DNA from: Campylobacter sp. RM16189
Lineage (GTDB): Bacteria; Campylobacterota; Campylobacteria; Campylobacterales; Campylobacteraceae
Direction: 5' to 3'
DNA length: 64,000 nucleotides
Assembly (NCBI RefSeq): GCF_012978815.1
Contig: NZ_LIWR01000006.1
Location: 104,884-168,883 of the forward strand
Below, piece after piece: positions 1-6,815 of this stretch. The notes under the pieces were generated by a model. That model was not told the origin of the DNA. It saw only the letters and a program-made list of their open reading frames with translations, and ran no database searches. How positions within the stretch are numbered: position 1 is the stretch's first letter; each line of letters opens with the position of its first letter. A program made the position numbers and the translations under genes.

Positions 1-467
1 AAATTTCTACGTCTATTGCTTGTATGCACTGCGAAGATGCTCCATGCTCGCTTGTATGTCCTGTGAACTGTTTTTATATCAGAAATGACGGAATCGTCCT
101 TCACGATAAAGAAATTTGCATAGGTTGCGGATACTGCTTGTATGCTTGTCCTTTCGGTGCTCCACAATTTCCAAAGAGTGGTGTATTTGGAGTTAAAGGT
201 TCTATGGACAAATGCACTATGTGTGCAGGCGGTCCTGAGGCCACAAATAGCGAACATGAATTTGAAGAGTATGGTCAAAACAGAATTTCTGAAGGCAAAG
301 TGCCGGTATGTGCGGCAATGTGTTCAACAAAAGCTTTACTTGTGGGGGAATCTGCTATAATTGCACAAATCTATCAAGACAGGGTAAACGCTAGAGGTTA
401 TGGTATAAAAGATATCAAGCAGAGCCCAACTTGGAAGATAGCCTATTACACAAAGGATAGATTATGA
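1..467 (+). CDS. fdhB: Formate dehydrogenase iron-sulfur subunit, 5' partial
   Basis: Carries electrons from the catalytic FdhA subunit to the cytochrome b subunit of the membrane formate dehydrogenase. The reading frame is open to the window edge (codons run from base 3), so the N-terminus is missing and the ATG at 24 is internal. The visible part is packed with ferredoxin-type cysteines: CMHCEDAPC-x3-CP at the left end, CIGCGYC-x3-CP near residues 32-42 counted from the ATG at 24, then CTMC and VCAAMC. This matches a four-cluster Fe-S subunit. The stop overlaps the start of fdhC by 4 bases, so the two genes are translationally coupled. The catalytic fdhA gene should lie just upstream, outside the window. 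Family assignment is secure; the full length cannot be judged. Confidence 0.93.
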   Translation, partial: ISTSIACMHCEDAPCSLVCPVNCFYIRNDGIVLHDKEICIGCGYCLYACPFGAPQFPKSGVFGVKGSMDKCTMCAGGPEATNSEHEFEEYGQNRISEGKVPVCAAMCSTKALLVGESAIIAQIYQDRVNARGYGIKDIKQSPTWKIAYYTKDRL

Positions 468-1369
468 GAAAAATATTATCTCTTTTTGCGTTTGTTATAA
501 GCGCTTTTGCTCTAAATTTACCTGACGGCACAAATCAATACGAAAGTAATGTTTGGGCTGCAGGAAGAGTAGAGAACATAAAGCCTTATGAAGATGGCTT
601 TGGGCCACTCTTTACATTTATTCAAGGTAATGACTACTTTGCGTTTGGCGTTGTTGCAATAATTGCTGCCGTTGTATTTGCCTTTGTTTTGCACTTTTTG
701 ATCATAGGTCCAAAACACTTTAGTCACGATGGCAAGAAAATTTATGCCTTCGGAGTGATTGAGCGTGTGTCTCATGCTCTTGCAGCGGTATCTTGGGTAA
801 TTCTTGTTCCAACCGGTATAATTATGATGTGGGGCGATCTATTTGGTGGCGGAGCTTTTGTTAGAGTCTGTAAAAATTTACACGGCATAGCTACGATCAT
901 CTTTGCGGTCTCTGTGCCTCCGATGATGATTTACTGGACAAAGAGAATGCTTCCTGCGATCTATGACATCAAATGGATGATGATAGTGGGCGGCTATCTT
1001 TCAAAGGTTAAGCGACCTGTACCTGCGGGCAAATTTAACGCAGGACAAAAGGCGTGGTACTGGATAGCTATTCCTGGCGGTCTTGTCATGATAGCAACGG
1101 GAGCTGCGATGTATTTCCTAGACTTCTCAACTCCAAACGTTGCAGGCTGGCTTGGCATGAGCCAGATAGAGGTTCTTAGACTTTCAGCTATCATCCACAA
1201 CATCCTAGGTATCGTGTGCGCTACTTTCTTCTTTGTGCATATCTACATGGCGGCAATCGCTATTCACGGAGCGATCTGGTCGATGGTTACAGGATATAAA
1301 GAGGAAGAAGAGGTGGCTATACTTCATAGCTATTGGTATAAAGAGCTTCAAAGCAAGGGTCAAATTTAA
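464..1369 (+). CDS. fdhC: Formate dehydrogenase cytochrome b subunit
   Basis: Membrane anchor of formate dehydrogenase that passes electrons from the Fe-S subunit to menaquinone through haem b. The 301-residue protein starts with a signal-like segment (residues 1-16) and an extra periplasmic stretch, then shows about five hydrophobic helices (near 62-82, 105-125, 140-158, 195-215 and 240-262). Histidines suited to haem ligation sit in ERVSHAL, NLHG, IIHNIL and FFVHIY. The long N-terminal extension before the first core helix is typical of epsilonproteobacterial FdhC compared with the shorter E. coli FdnI. The start overlaps fdhB by 4 bases, and a strong hairpin terminator follows at 1382. Confidence 0.93.
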   Translation: MRKILSLFAFVISAFALNLPDGTNQYESNVWAAGRVENIKPYEDGFGPLFTFIQGNDYFAFGVVAIIAAVVFAFVLHFLIIGPKHFSHDGKKIYAFGVIERVSHALAAVSWVILVPTGIIMMWGDLFGGGAFVRVCKNLHGIATIIFAVSVPPMMIYWTKRMLPAIYDIKWMMIVGGYLSKVKRPVPAGKFNAGQKAWYWIAIPGGLVMIATGAAMYFLDFSTPNVAGWLGMSQIEVLRLSAIIHNILGIVCATFFFVHIYMAAIAIHGAIWSMVTGYKEEEEVAILHSYWYKELQSKGQI

Positions 1370-1381
1370 AATTTATAAATA

Positions 1382-1406
1382 GGGAATTTGGGTTCAAATT
1401 CCCTTT
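1382..1406 (+). terminator. Rho-independent terminator after fdhC
   Basis: A perfect 9-bp stem (GGGAATTTG at 1382-1390, CAAATTCCC at 1395-1403) closes a GGTT loop and is followed by TTT. It lies 12 bases past the fdhC stop and separates the structural fdh genes from fdhD. Confidence 0.85.
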
Positions 1407-1520
1407 AAATTTAAAATTTAAGAAATATGCTAAAAAATCATATCTAAAAAGCTTCAAGATACCCAATACTACGATATAAACTAAGTTTAAGTTTTATGCT
1501 TTATTTAAGTGAAAATCTAA

Positions 1521-1526
1521 TACAAT
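1521..1526 (+). promoter_or_regulatory. Possible -10 element for fdhD
   Basis: TACAAT about 55 bases before the fdhD ATG, following an AT-rich stretch as expected for Campylobacter sigma-70 promoters, which often lack a clear -35. It fits with the terminator at 1382 making fdhD a separate transcription unit. Motif match only. Confidence 0.4.
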
Positions 1527-1581
1527 TCAAATACAAATTTTAATAAAATAACTCTGTTTTATTAAAATTTAAAGGAAGTCG

Positions 1582-2364
1582 ATGCAGCCGATTTATACTA
1601 CGCAGATCACCAAATTTAAAGGCGATACGCAATTTTTAAAAGATGATATCTTGGTTCGTGAGATCAAGCTTGAAATTCAGATCAACGACAGGCGATTTGG
1701 CGCGATGATGGCAACGCCTGTAGATCAAGAAACACTTGCCGTGGGCTATCTCATAAGCGAAAATATCATAGCTAAAGCAAGCGATATAAGCGATGTGAAG
1801 CTTGATGATGACGGACTTAGCGTAAAGATAACCGCAAAGGTAAATGAAGGCAGTATGAAGCGCTTTGACGAAGAGGCTATCATCATAAGCGGATGCGGCA
1901 GAGGCCAAACCGCTAACATCGATCCTGAGGCTATGTCTGCTAGGGTTGTAAAGGCTGATATCAAATTTAAAAAAGATGAAATTTTAAAGCAGATGAGGCA
2001 GTTTTACACTCAGTGTGAGCTTTACGAGATGACAGGCTGTGTGCATACGGCAAAGCTTTATGTCGATGAAAATACATTTTTTATCGGCGAGGATATCGCT
2101 CAGCACAACACTATCGATAAGGCTGTAGGCAAGGCTTGCTTAGCAGGAGTTGATCTAAGTAAGACATTTTTAATGGTTAGCGGAAGACTAAGCTCGGAGA
2201 TGGTGGCAAAGGCTGTTATGCACGGTGTGCCAGCACTTGTTTCGCGCACGGCTCCCACTAGCCTTGGAGTGCTGATAGCGCGTAAGTTTAACCTTACTCT
2301 TTGCGGATTTGCAAGGGGTGAAAATATGAACGTTTATAGCGGACTTGAGAGGATTATAGGATGA
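1582..2364 (+). CDS. fdhD: FdhD, sulfurtransferase for formate dehydrogenase maturation
   Basis: FdhD passes sulfur from the IscS cysteine desulfurase to the bis-MGD molybdenum cofactor, which formate dehydrogenase needs for activity. The 260-residue length suits the family. The N-terminal part (EEAIIISGCGRG near residues 95-106) holds the position of the catalytic CxxC loop of E. coli FdhD, but only the first cysteine (in SGCGRG) is present. The C-terminal half has the conserved MTGCVHTA, EDIAQHNTIDKAVGKA, VSGRLSSEMV and SRTAPTS motifs. An AAGGAAG ribosome site precedes the ATG. The stop overlaps the next gene by 4 bases. Confidence 0.95.
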   Translation: MQPIYTTQITKFKGDTQFLKDDILVREIKLEIQINDRRFGAMMATPVDQETLAVGYLISENIIAKASDISDVKLDDDGLSVKITAKVNEGSMKRFDEEAIIISGCGRGQTANIDPEAMSARVVKADIKFKKDEILKQMRQFYTQCELYEMTGCVHTAKLYVDENTFFIGEDIAQHNTIDKAVGKACLAGVDLSKTFLMVSGRLSSEMVAKAVMHGVPALVSRTAPTSLGVLIARKFNLTLCGFARGENMNVYSGLERIIG

Positions 2365-3086
2365 GTAAAGAGGTCGAAAATTTGATAAATGATCTGCTTA
2401 ATTCAAACGGCAGACTTGATTGCGGTTCGGCTTTTAAAATTTCAGCTAAGACAAACACGCCTATTGAAGAGGTTGGCAAGATAGCTTCAGATATCGGTGT
2501 TAAGATAGATAACTGCGAGCTTGGGCAGTTTGGAAAGCTTGATTGTGAAAGCGGGAGTGTAGAGGTTTTAGCTAAGCTTGAGCCGTTTTTGGATGAGAAA
2601 AGAAGGATATTTTGCGCTGATGGTAGAGACGCGGCTAAAGGAGTTGGATTAAAGAAAATTCGCTCAACTTTAAAAGATTATAAGATCGACGTAAAATACT
2701 GCAAACTCGGCTGTTTTAAAGAAAAAAAAGGCAAGACAATGGTAGTAAAAACTAAAACATGGATAGAAAATAATGAAGGCGAGCTAATATTTGGCAAAGG
2801 CAAAACCGAAGTGCTTGAGGTGATCGCTCAGGTTGGCTCTATCTCTAAAGCGGCTGAAATTTTAGGAATGAACTATAAAAAGTGCTGGAATCACTTGCAA
2901 ATTTTACAAAAAAATATGAAAGAAGATCTTGTAAATACAAAGCAAGGCGGAGGAGATAATGCAGGAACCACGCTAAATGAACGCGCTTATGAGCTCATTA
3001 ACGCATATAAGCAGCTTCAAGCCGATATCGAAGAGTACGCAAACAAGCGCTTTAAAGAGCTGTTTATCAAAAAACAAGAGAAATAA
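2361..3086 (+). CDS. ModE-type HTH regulator with two N-terminal cysteine repeats
   Basis: Probable transcription regulator of formate dehydrogenase or molybdenum/selenium genes. Residues about 128-225 form a ModE/LysR-like winged helix: GKGKTEVLEVIAQVG, then SISKAAEILGMNYKKCW as the recognition helix, and a TKQGGG wing. The C-terminal TOBE/Mop molybdate-binding domains of classical ModE are absent. Instead, residues 17-59 and 82-121 form two related units of about 43 residues, each with an early Cys (C21, C85) and an ending of the form CxLGxF (CELGQF at 52-57, CKLGCF at 114-119). An A8 tract (2722-2729) lies at the junction before the HTH domain, and Met127 (2739) could serve as an internal start. 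The start overlaps fdhD by 4 bases. The C. jejuni fdh locus carries a related regulator at this position. The ligand is unknown. Confidence 0.75.
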   Translation: MSKEVENLINDLLNSNGRLDCGSAFKISAKTNTPIEEVGKIASDIGVKIDNCELGQFGKLDCESGSVEVLAKLEPFLDEKRRIFCADGRDAAKGVGLKKIRSTLKDYKIDVKYCKLGCFKEKKGKTMVVKTKTWIENNEGELIFGKGKTEVLEVIAQVGSISKAAEILGMNYKKCWNHLQILQKNMKEDLVNTKQGGGDNAGTTLNERAYELINAYKQLQADIEEYANKRFKELFIKKQEK

Positions 3087-3112
3087 CAACCAAATTTATA
3101 CAAGGGAGAAAA

Positions 3113-3301
3113 ATGTATATCAAACTAAATGACAGAGTCTATCTTAACAAAGATAAGATCACAAGAGTAAAAGTTGATAGCGTGCAAGACGGTATCAGGA
3201 TCCGCTTCTACGAAGGACAAAATCAAGTTGCAAAGAGCGGAAAATTCGAAAGCGAAGCAAAAGCTATCGAATGGCTTGAGAAAAACTTCATCAACAAATA
3301 A
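3113..3301 (+). CDS. Small conserved-looking hypothetical protein (62 aa)
   Basis: A 62-residue protein with alternating polar and hydrophobic residues suggesting a small beta-rich fold followed by a C-terminal helix (KAIEWLEKNF). It has no signal peptide, membrane segment or cysteine. A good GGGAG ribosome site lies 5 bases before the ATG, and it starts 26 bases after the regulator, so it is probably cotranscribed with fdhD and the regulator. A weak GC hairpin follows. In C. jejuni this spot holds a chemoreceptor gene (from memory). I do not recognise the family. Its reality rests on the ribosome site, codon use and tight spacing. Confidence 0.7.
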   Translation: MYIKLNDRVYLNKDKITRVKVDSVQDGIRIRFYEGQNQVAKSGKFESEAKAIEWLEKNFINK

Positions 3302-3312
3302 CAACCACAAAA

Positions 3313-3346
3313 GGCGCTTAGCAGATTTAGGCGCCGTAATTTTTAA
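3313..3346 (+). terminator. Probable terminator after the fdhD operon
   Basis: GGCGC (3313-3317) and GCGCC (3331-3335) can pair, with one further T-G pair, and are followed by a T-rich run. The loop is long, so this is a moderate prediction. Confidence 0.55.
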
Positions 3347-3401
3347 ATTTCACTTCTTTTAAAATTCAACTTCGCTTTTAAATCTTTAAAATTTAAAATG
3401 A

Positions 3402-3407
3402 TATAAT
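3402..3407 (+). promoter_or_regulatory. -10 element of the yedF-selD operon
   Basis: A perfect TATAAT preceded by an AT-rich tract, 63 bases before the yedF ATG. It places a transcription start near 3414 and hence a leader of about 57 bases that contains the hairpin at 3418-3450. Confidence 0.7.
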
Positions 3408-3417
3408 CTCTTCTAAG

Positions 3418-3450
3418 CTTCAAGGTTTATCGGGCTTAGTCCGTTTGAAG
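3418..3450 (+). promoter_or_regulatory. Structured 5' leader before yedF-selD
   Basis: The leader can fold into an outer stem CTTCAA/TTGAAG (3418-3423 with 3445-3450) and an inner stem CGGG/TCCG (3431-3434 with 3440-3443, one G-U pair) joined by an asymmetric internal loop of 7 and 1 bases. It sits between the TATAAT and the ribosome site of a selenium-metabolism operon. It matches no riboswitch class I know. A regulatory role is inference from position and structure. Confidence 0.4.
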
Positions 3451-3470
3451 AGACAAGAAAAAGGAAAAAC

Positions 3471-4067
3471 ATGCAAATAGATTGTAGAAATTTAGAGTGC
3501 CCTCAGCCGGTTATAAACACTAAAAACGCCTTAAATGAGCTAAAAGAGGGCGAAATTTTAGAAATTTTAGTAAATGCCGTAGCTCCAAAAGAAAATATCA
3601 GTCGCTTTTTAACTTCTCAAAATATCAAATTTACTATGACCGAAGATAATGATGAAGTGATAATTAGAGCCGTTAAAAGCGGGGCTGAGATAAAGAGTGA
3701 AAATTTTGATGAATTTCTTTGTAAAACTCCTAGCAAGGCCAGCAAAGTTATTTATATCAGCGAAGAGCACGCAGGCAGCGGACCTGTAGGCGTTGGGCTC
3801 ATGTCAAAATTTATAGGCGCGCTTCTTCAGCTTGAAACTAAGCCTTATGCGGTTATTTGCGTAAATAACGCTGTAAAGATGACTACCGATCGCGGACACG
3901 TTAGCTTTGCGCCATTAAAAGAGCTTGAAAAAGCAGGTGTGAAAATTTTAAGCTGCGGAAGCTGCTTGGAGGCTTATAAGCTGGTTGATAAATTAAGCGT
4001 CGGCGAGATTACAAACGCTTATGAGGTCGTGAATATGCTTGCCAAATATGATGTGATAAAACTATGA
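3471..4067 (+). CDS. yedF: Selenium metabolism protein YedF
   Basis: YedF-family protein linked to selenium metabolism; its exact reaction is unsettled, though delivery of sulfur or selenium as a persulfide/perselenide is likely. Residues 1-70 are a TusA/SirA-like domain with the CPxP motif (LECPQP, Cys10). Residues about 85-198 are a DsrE-like domain ending in a SCGSCLEAY motif near residue 162, which offers two further reactive cysteines. The 198-residue, two-domain layout is that of the selenium-associated form, not the 77-residue E. coli YedF. Its stop overlaps the first ATG of selD by 4 bases, so SelD is translated directly after it. An AAGGAA ribosome site precedes the ATG. Confidence 0.88.
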   Translation: MQIDCRNLECPQPVINTKNALNELKEGEILEILVNAVAPKENISRFLTSQNIKFTMTEDNDEVIIRAVKSGAEIKSENFDEFLCKTPSKASKVIYISEEHAGSGPVGVGLMSKFIGALLQLETKPYAVICVNNAVKMTTDRGHVSFAPLKELEKAGVKILSCGSCLEAYKLVDKLSVGEITNAYEVVNMLAKYDVIKL

Positions 4068-5089
4068 TGTATAACGATAAAAGACTTACTAAATTTGTAG
4101 CTGCTGCGGGTTGAGCTGCCAAACTTGACCCGTTGGGTCTACACAAAAGCATTGGCGATCTTGACTTAGCGCATCCAAATTTGCTAACGCGCGTGGATAC
4201 AAATGAAGACGCGAGTGTATTTAAGCTAAGCGATGAGATTGCGCTCGTACAAACGCTTGACTTCATCACGCCGGTTGTCGATGATCCATATCTTTACGGT
4301 CAAATAGCTGCTGCAAACTCTCTTAGCGATATCTTTGCCATGGGCGCAAAGGTTATAAATGCACTAAATATCGTGGGCTTTGATAGCTGCCACCTTGAGC
4401 CTGAAGTTTTAAGCGAAATTTTGCAAGGCGGACTAAGTAAGGTGCGTGAGTGCGGCGGCGCTCTTGTGGGTGGACATAGTATCGCAACTAAAGAGATGTA
4501 CTACGGACTTAGTGTAACGGGAAGCGTGCATCCAAGCAAATTTTGGGCGAATAATACAGCCCGCGCGGGCGACGTGCTAATCTTAACAAAGCCTCTTGGA
4601 ATGGGTGCGTTAAGCACTTCGATCAAGGCTGATATGCTGGAGTTAAAGCAGATAAAAGAGGCTGCAAACTATATGGCTCAGCTAAATTTTTACGCTGTTG
4701 GCGCCATGAGTGAAATTTGTGTTTCTGCGGCTACCGATGTAACAGGATTTGGTTTTTTGGGGCATTTAAGCGAGATGTTAAGAGATGATATAGGCTTTGA
4801 AATTTTTGCCGATAAGGTGCCTATCTTAAAGAGTGCAAAAGAGATGGCGAGTATGGGACTTTTGCCTGCGGGAAGTTATAAAAACCGCGAATTTGCAAGT
4901 AAATTTGTAATCGGAAAAGAGGCTGATATACTGCTTTACGATGCTCAAACTTCAGGCGGACTTTTGCTTGCAGTTGATGAAAAGCAGGCAAATTTAACTC
5001 TTGAACGACTAAAAGAGGCAGGATATGAGATGAGTTCTATAGTAGGTTGTGTTACTAAAAATAACACAAATAAGATAAATTTAATTTAG
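4064..5089 (+). CDS. selD: Selenophosphate synthetase SelD, selenocysteine-containing
   Basis: SelD makes selenophosphate from selenide and ATP, the Se donor for Sec-tRNA. The true start is the ATG at 4064 (or 4067), overlapping yedF by 4 bases. The frame is interrupted by TGA at 4112-4114, which must be read as selenocysteine (residue 17, or 16 from the second ATG), giving 341 residues. The local motif FVAAAGU-AAKLDP aligns with the catalytic loop around Cys17 and Lys20 of E. coli SelD. Everything downstream is intact: TLDFITPVVDDPYLYGQIAAANSLSDIFAMG, nucleotide-binding VGGHS near residue 140, and TDVTGFGFLGH. A TTG at 4133 could be mistaken for a start but would remove the catalytic loop. 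A SECIS-type hairpin follows the TGA, and tRNA-Sec is encoded at 18606. Confidence 0.95.
4112..4139 (+). promoter_or_regulatory. Sec codon and SECIS-like hairpin in selD
   Basis: The in-frame TGA (4112-4114) is followed by a perfect 5-bp stem GACCC/GGGTC (4127-4131 with 4135-4139) with a GTT loop. The loop begins 18 bases after the TGA, inside the 16-37 base window known for bacterial SECIS elements, and has a G then U in the loop as SelB recognition favours. A weak lower stem (GCT 4115-4117 with AGC 4148-4150) is possible. Confidence 0.75.
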
Positions 5090-5322
5090 GATAAATCTAA
5101 AAATTGATAAATATTGAAATATTGATGAGGTTTTGATAATAGTGTATAGTGCTTTATGGATAGAAAATTAATCTTTCTAATCTGACACAGTCATTATTTA
5201 GCCATTTGTTTAAATTTCATCTATATTTAATACCTGTTATAAAATATATAGTAAAGTGAATTTTAAGGATTCGTTTTTTATTTTAAAAAGCAAGCCTTAA
5301 TTTATTTTTACAAGGAGCAGAA

Positions 5323-5622
5323 ATGGCTACAAAAGAGATTAACCTAGAGGATTTAAAAAACGATATCGATGCTCTGAAATCAGATTTGAAAGATATTGTA
5401 AAATCAATTAAAGATATCGGAGTTTCCAAAGTTGAGGCAGGCAAGGATAAAATTTTAGACCAGATAGATGTTGAAGAGATCAAAAAATACATCGACGAGC
5501 TAAAAGCAAAAGGCAAAGATAGCATCGATAGCGTAAATGACACTATCAAAGAAGATCCTATAAAAAGCGTTGCCATAGCTGCCGGAGTTGGCTTCGTGCT
5601 AGCTTGGTTGCTCAAAAAATAA
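5323..5622 (+). CDS. YqjD/ElaB-like (DUF883) membrane-anchored protein
   Basis: A 99-residue protein with a long charged amphipathic region (residues 1-75, heptad-like Ile/Leu/Val pattern suggesting helical coiled coil) and one C-terminal membrane segment (about 80-97, AIAAGVGFVLAWLLKK). This is the layout of E. coli YqjD/ElaB/YgaM, C-tail-anchored inner-membrane proteins that bind stationary-phase ribosomes. The AAGGAG ribosome site is strong. Its stop codon overlaps the next ATG by one base, and the next gene is YqjE-like, which supports the assignment by analogy with the yqjD-yqjE pair. The ribosome-binding role here is inferred only. Confidence 0.75.
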   Translation: MATKEINLEDLKNDIDALKSDLKDIVKSIKDIGVSKVEAGKDKILDQIDVEEIKKYIDELKAKGKDSIDSVNDTIKEDPIKSVAIAAGVGFVLAWLLKK

Positions 5623-5897
5623 TGGCAAATATATCTGAGTTTATAGTCTCTATTGTAGAGCTTGTCGAGGCTCAGGCTGATGATATCAGGCACTCTTTTT
5701 TTAAGAGTGCCAGCGGTTTTTTGCTTACCGTTACGGCGACTGTATTAGCCATCATAGGATTTATATTTTTCCTTGTCGGGTTAAATATACTTTTAGTTTC
5801 TATGATAGGCGAGGTTGCAGCGTATCTATCGACCTCTTTTGTCGCTTTTATAGCCGCATTTATCATATATAAGGTAGCTTCATGGAAAGCAAGATGA
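5622..5897 (+). CDS. YqjE-like holin-superfamily membrane protein
   Basis: A 91-residue inner-membrane protein with a short amphipathic N-terminus and two hydrophobic helices (about 31-56 and 60-85). It resembles the YqjE/phage holin superfamily 6 type that accompanies YqjD. I chose the ATG at 5622, which overlaps the upstream stop by one base, over an upstream TTG. It overlaps the third gene of the cluster. No catalytic motif; a structural or stress role is inferred from the family. Confidence 0.7.
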   Translation: MANISEFIVSIVELVEAQADDIRHSFFKSASGFLLTVTATVLAIIGFIFFLVGLNILLVSMIGEVAAYLSTSFVAFIAAFIIYKVASWKAR

Positions 5898-6124
5898 CAA
5901 GAGAAAAGCTTGGCGTAGTCGTCGCTATGCTTGAGGGAAGGGATAAGAACAAAAAGCACTTAAGACTCGAAGAGGCAAAGCTTAGGATGCTTTTAAACGA
6001 TCCCGGCTTTGACATCTCTCGTGAGCTTAAATTTATAAATCAAGGCATGATTGCCGATGCTTTAATAAATTTTATAAATAAAAATTTGATTATGCCCGCT
6101 TTAATCAAGCTTTTTAAAAGATAG
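5894..6124 (+). CDS. Small hypothetical protein, third gene of YqjD-YqjE-like cluster
   Basis: A 76-residue basic protein with no signal peptide. The N-terminal half is charged and helical (EGRDKNKKHLRLEEAKLRM), and the C-terminal part is mildly hydrophobic (ALINFINKNLIMPALIKLF). I prefer the ATG at 5894, which shares ATGA with the upstream stop. An in-frame ATG at 5882 would add four residues and is equally possible. By position it corresponds to YqjK, but sequence similarity to YqjK is not evident to me. Coupled translation suggests it works with the two membrane proteins upstream. Confidence 0.65.
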   Translation: MTREKLGVVVAMLEGRDKNKKHLRLEEAKLRMLLNDPGFDISRELKFINQGMIADALINFINKNLIMPALIKLFKR

Positions 6125-6158
6125 AATAGATAAAATAACTATCATAAAAGGAGATTTT

Positions 6159-6788
6159 ATGGATTATTTGGAAATCATAAATTTTCGCCACGCTTGCAAA
6201 ATTTTTGATGAAAATAAAAAGATCAAAAAAGCCGATTTTGAGTTTATCCTAGAAGCCGGTAGGCTTAGTCCAAGCTCGCTCGGGCTTGAGCAATGGGATT
6301 TTATAGTTGTCCAAAACTCTGTTATGCGCGAGAAGATAAAAGAAAAATCTTGGGGGCAAGCTCAAATCACTACTTGTTCTCATCTTGTAGTTGTCCTTGC
6401 AAAGATCTCTGAGCTAAAAAGCGGTAGCGAGTATATAGATAAGATGATAGATAGATTTCCTTTTAAATCGCCTGAAGAGCGCGCAGCTAAAGAGGAGTTT
6501 TATAAAACCAAATTAGCGCAAAAGCTTCAAGATAATGATGAGATTATCTTTCAGTGGGCGCACGAACAGTGTCTTTTTGCGGCTTTAAATATGATGAATG
6601 CGGCGGCAAGTATTGGGGTAGATAGTTGCCCTATGGAGGGCTTTGAGCGCGAAGAGGTAGGTAAAATTTTAGGCATTGACCCGCTTAAGCACCGCGTAGC
6701 TATCATCGTGCCGTTTGGCTATAGACTAAATGAACAACCTCCAAAGTATCGCCGTGATATGAGTGATGTCGTAAAGTGGATAGAGTAG
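6159..6788 (+). CDS. rdxA: NAD(P)H nitroreductase, RdxA-like
   Basis: FMN-dependent oxygen-insensitive nitroreductase family. Members in Campylobacter and Helicobacter reduce nitroaromatics and activate metronidazole. The 209-residue length fits. Motifs seen: the N-terminal FRHACKIFDENKKI dimer/FMN region (Arg in FRHA), SPSSLGLEQWDFIVV near residues 39-53 for FMN phosphate binding, and the later AASIGVDSCPMEGFE segment with a cysteine in the position typical of RdxA. The ribosome site is AAGGAG. It stands alone, convergent with the next gene across a shared terminator. Confidence 0.85.
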   Translation: MDYLEIINFRHACKIFDENKKIKKADFEFILEAGRLSPSSLGLEQWDFIVVQNSVMREKIKEKSWGQAQITTCSHLVVVLAKISELKSGSEYIDKMIDRFPFKSPEERAAKEEFYKTKLAQKLQDNDEIIFQWAHEQCLFAALNMMNAAASIGVDSCPMEGFEREEVGKILGIDPLKHRVAIIVPFGYRLNEQPPKYRRDMSDVVKWIE

Positions 6789-6814
6789 ATTCAGGGGCTA
6801 TTAACCCTGAATCT
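6787..6814. terminator. Bidirectional terminator between rdxA and the 6816 gene
   Basis: A perfect 10-bp inverted repeat, AGATTCAGGG (6787-6796) and CCCTGAATCT (6805-6814), with an 8-base loop, lying between two convergent genes. T- and A-rich flanks allow termination on both strands. Confidence 0.8.
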
Positions 6815-6815
6815 A

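Noticed and set aside
2722-2729. A8 tract in the Cys-repeat regulator as a frameshift or slippage site
   Set aside because: The frame is intact through it and A-runs of this length are common at this base composition; noted only because it lies at the domain junction.
4133-5089. Separate selD start at TTG 4133
   Set aside because: It would delete the catalytic loop; the frame is continuous with the overlapping ATG at 4064 if TGA is read as Sec.
5283-5693. 136-residue minus-strand frame over the YqjD-like gene
   Set aside because: It is a Ser/Ile/Leu-rich antisense shadow of a well-supported plus-strand gene with a good ribosome site; no start signal of its own.
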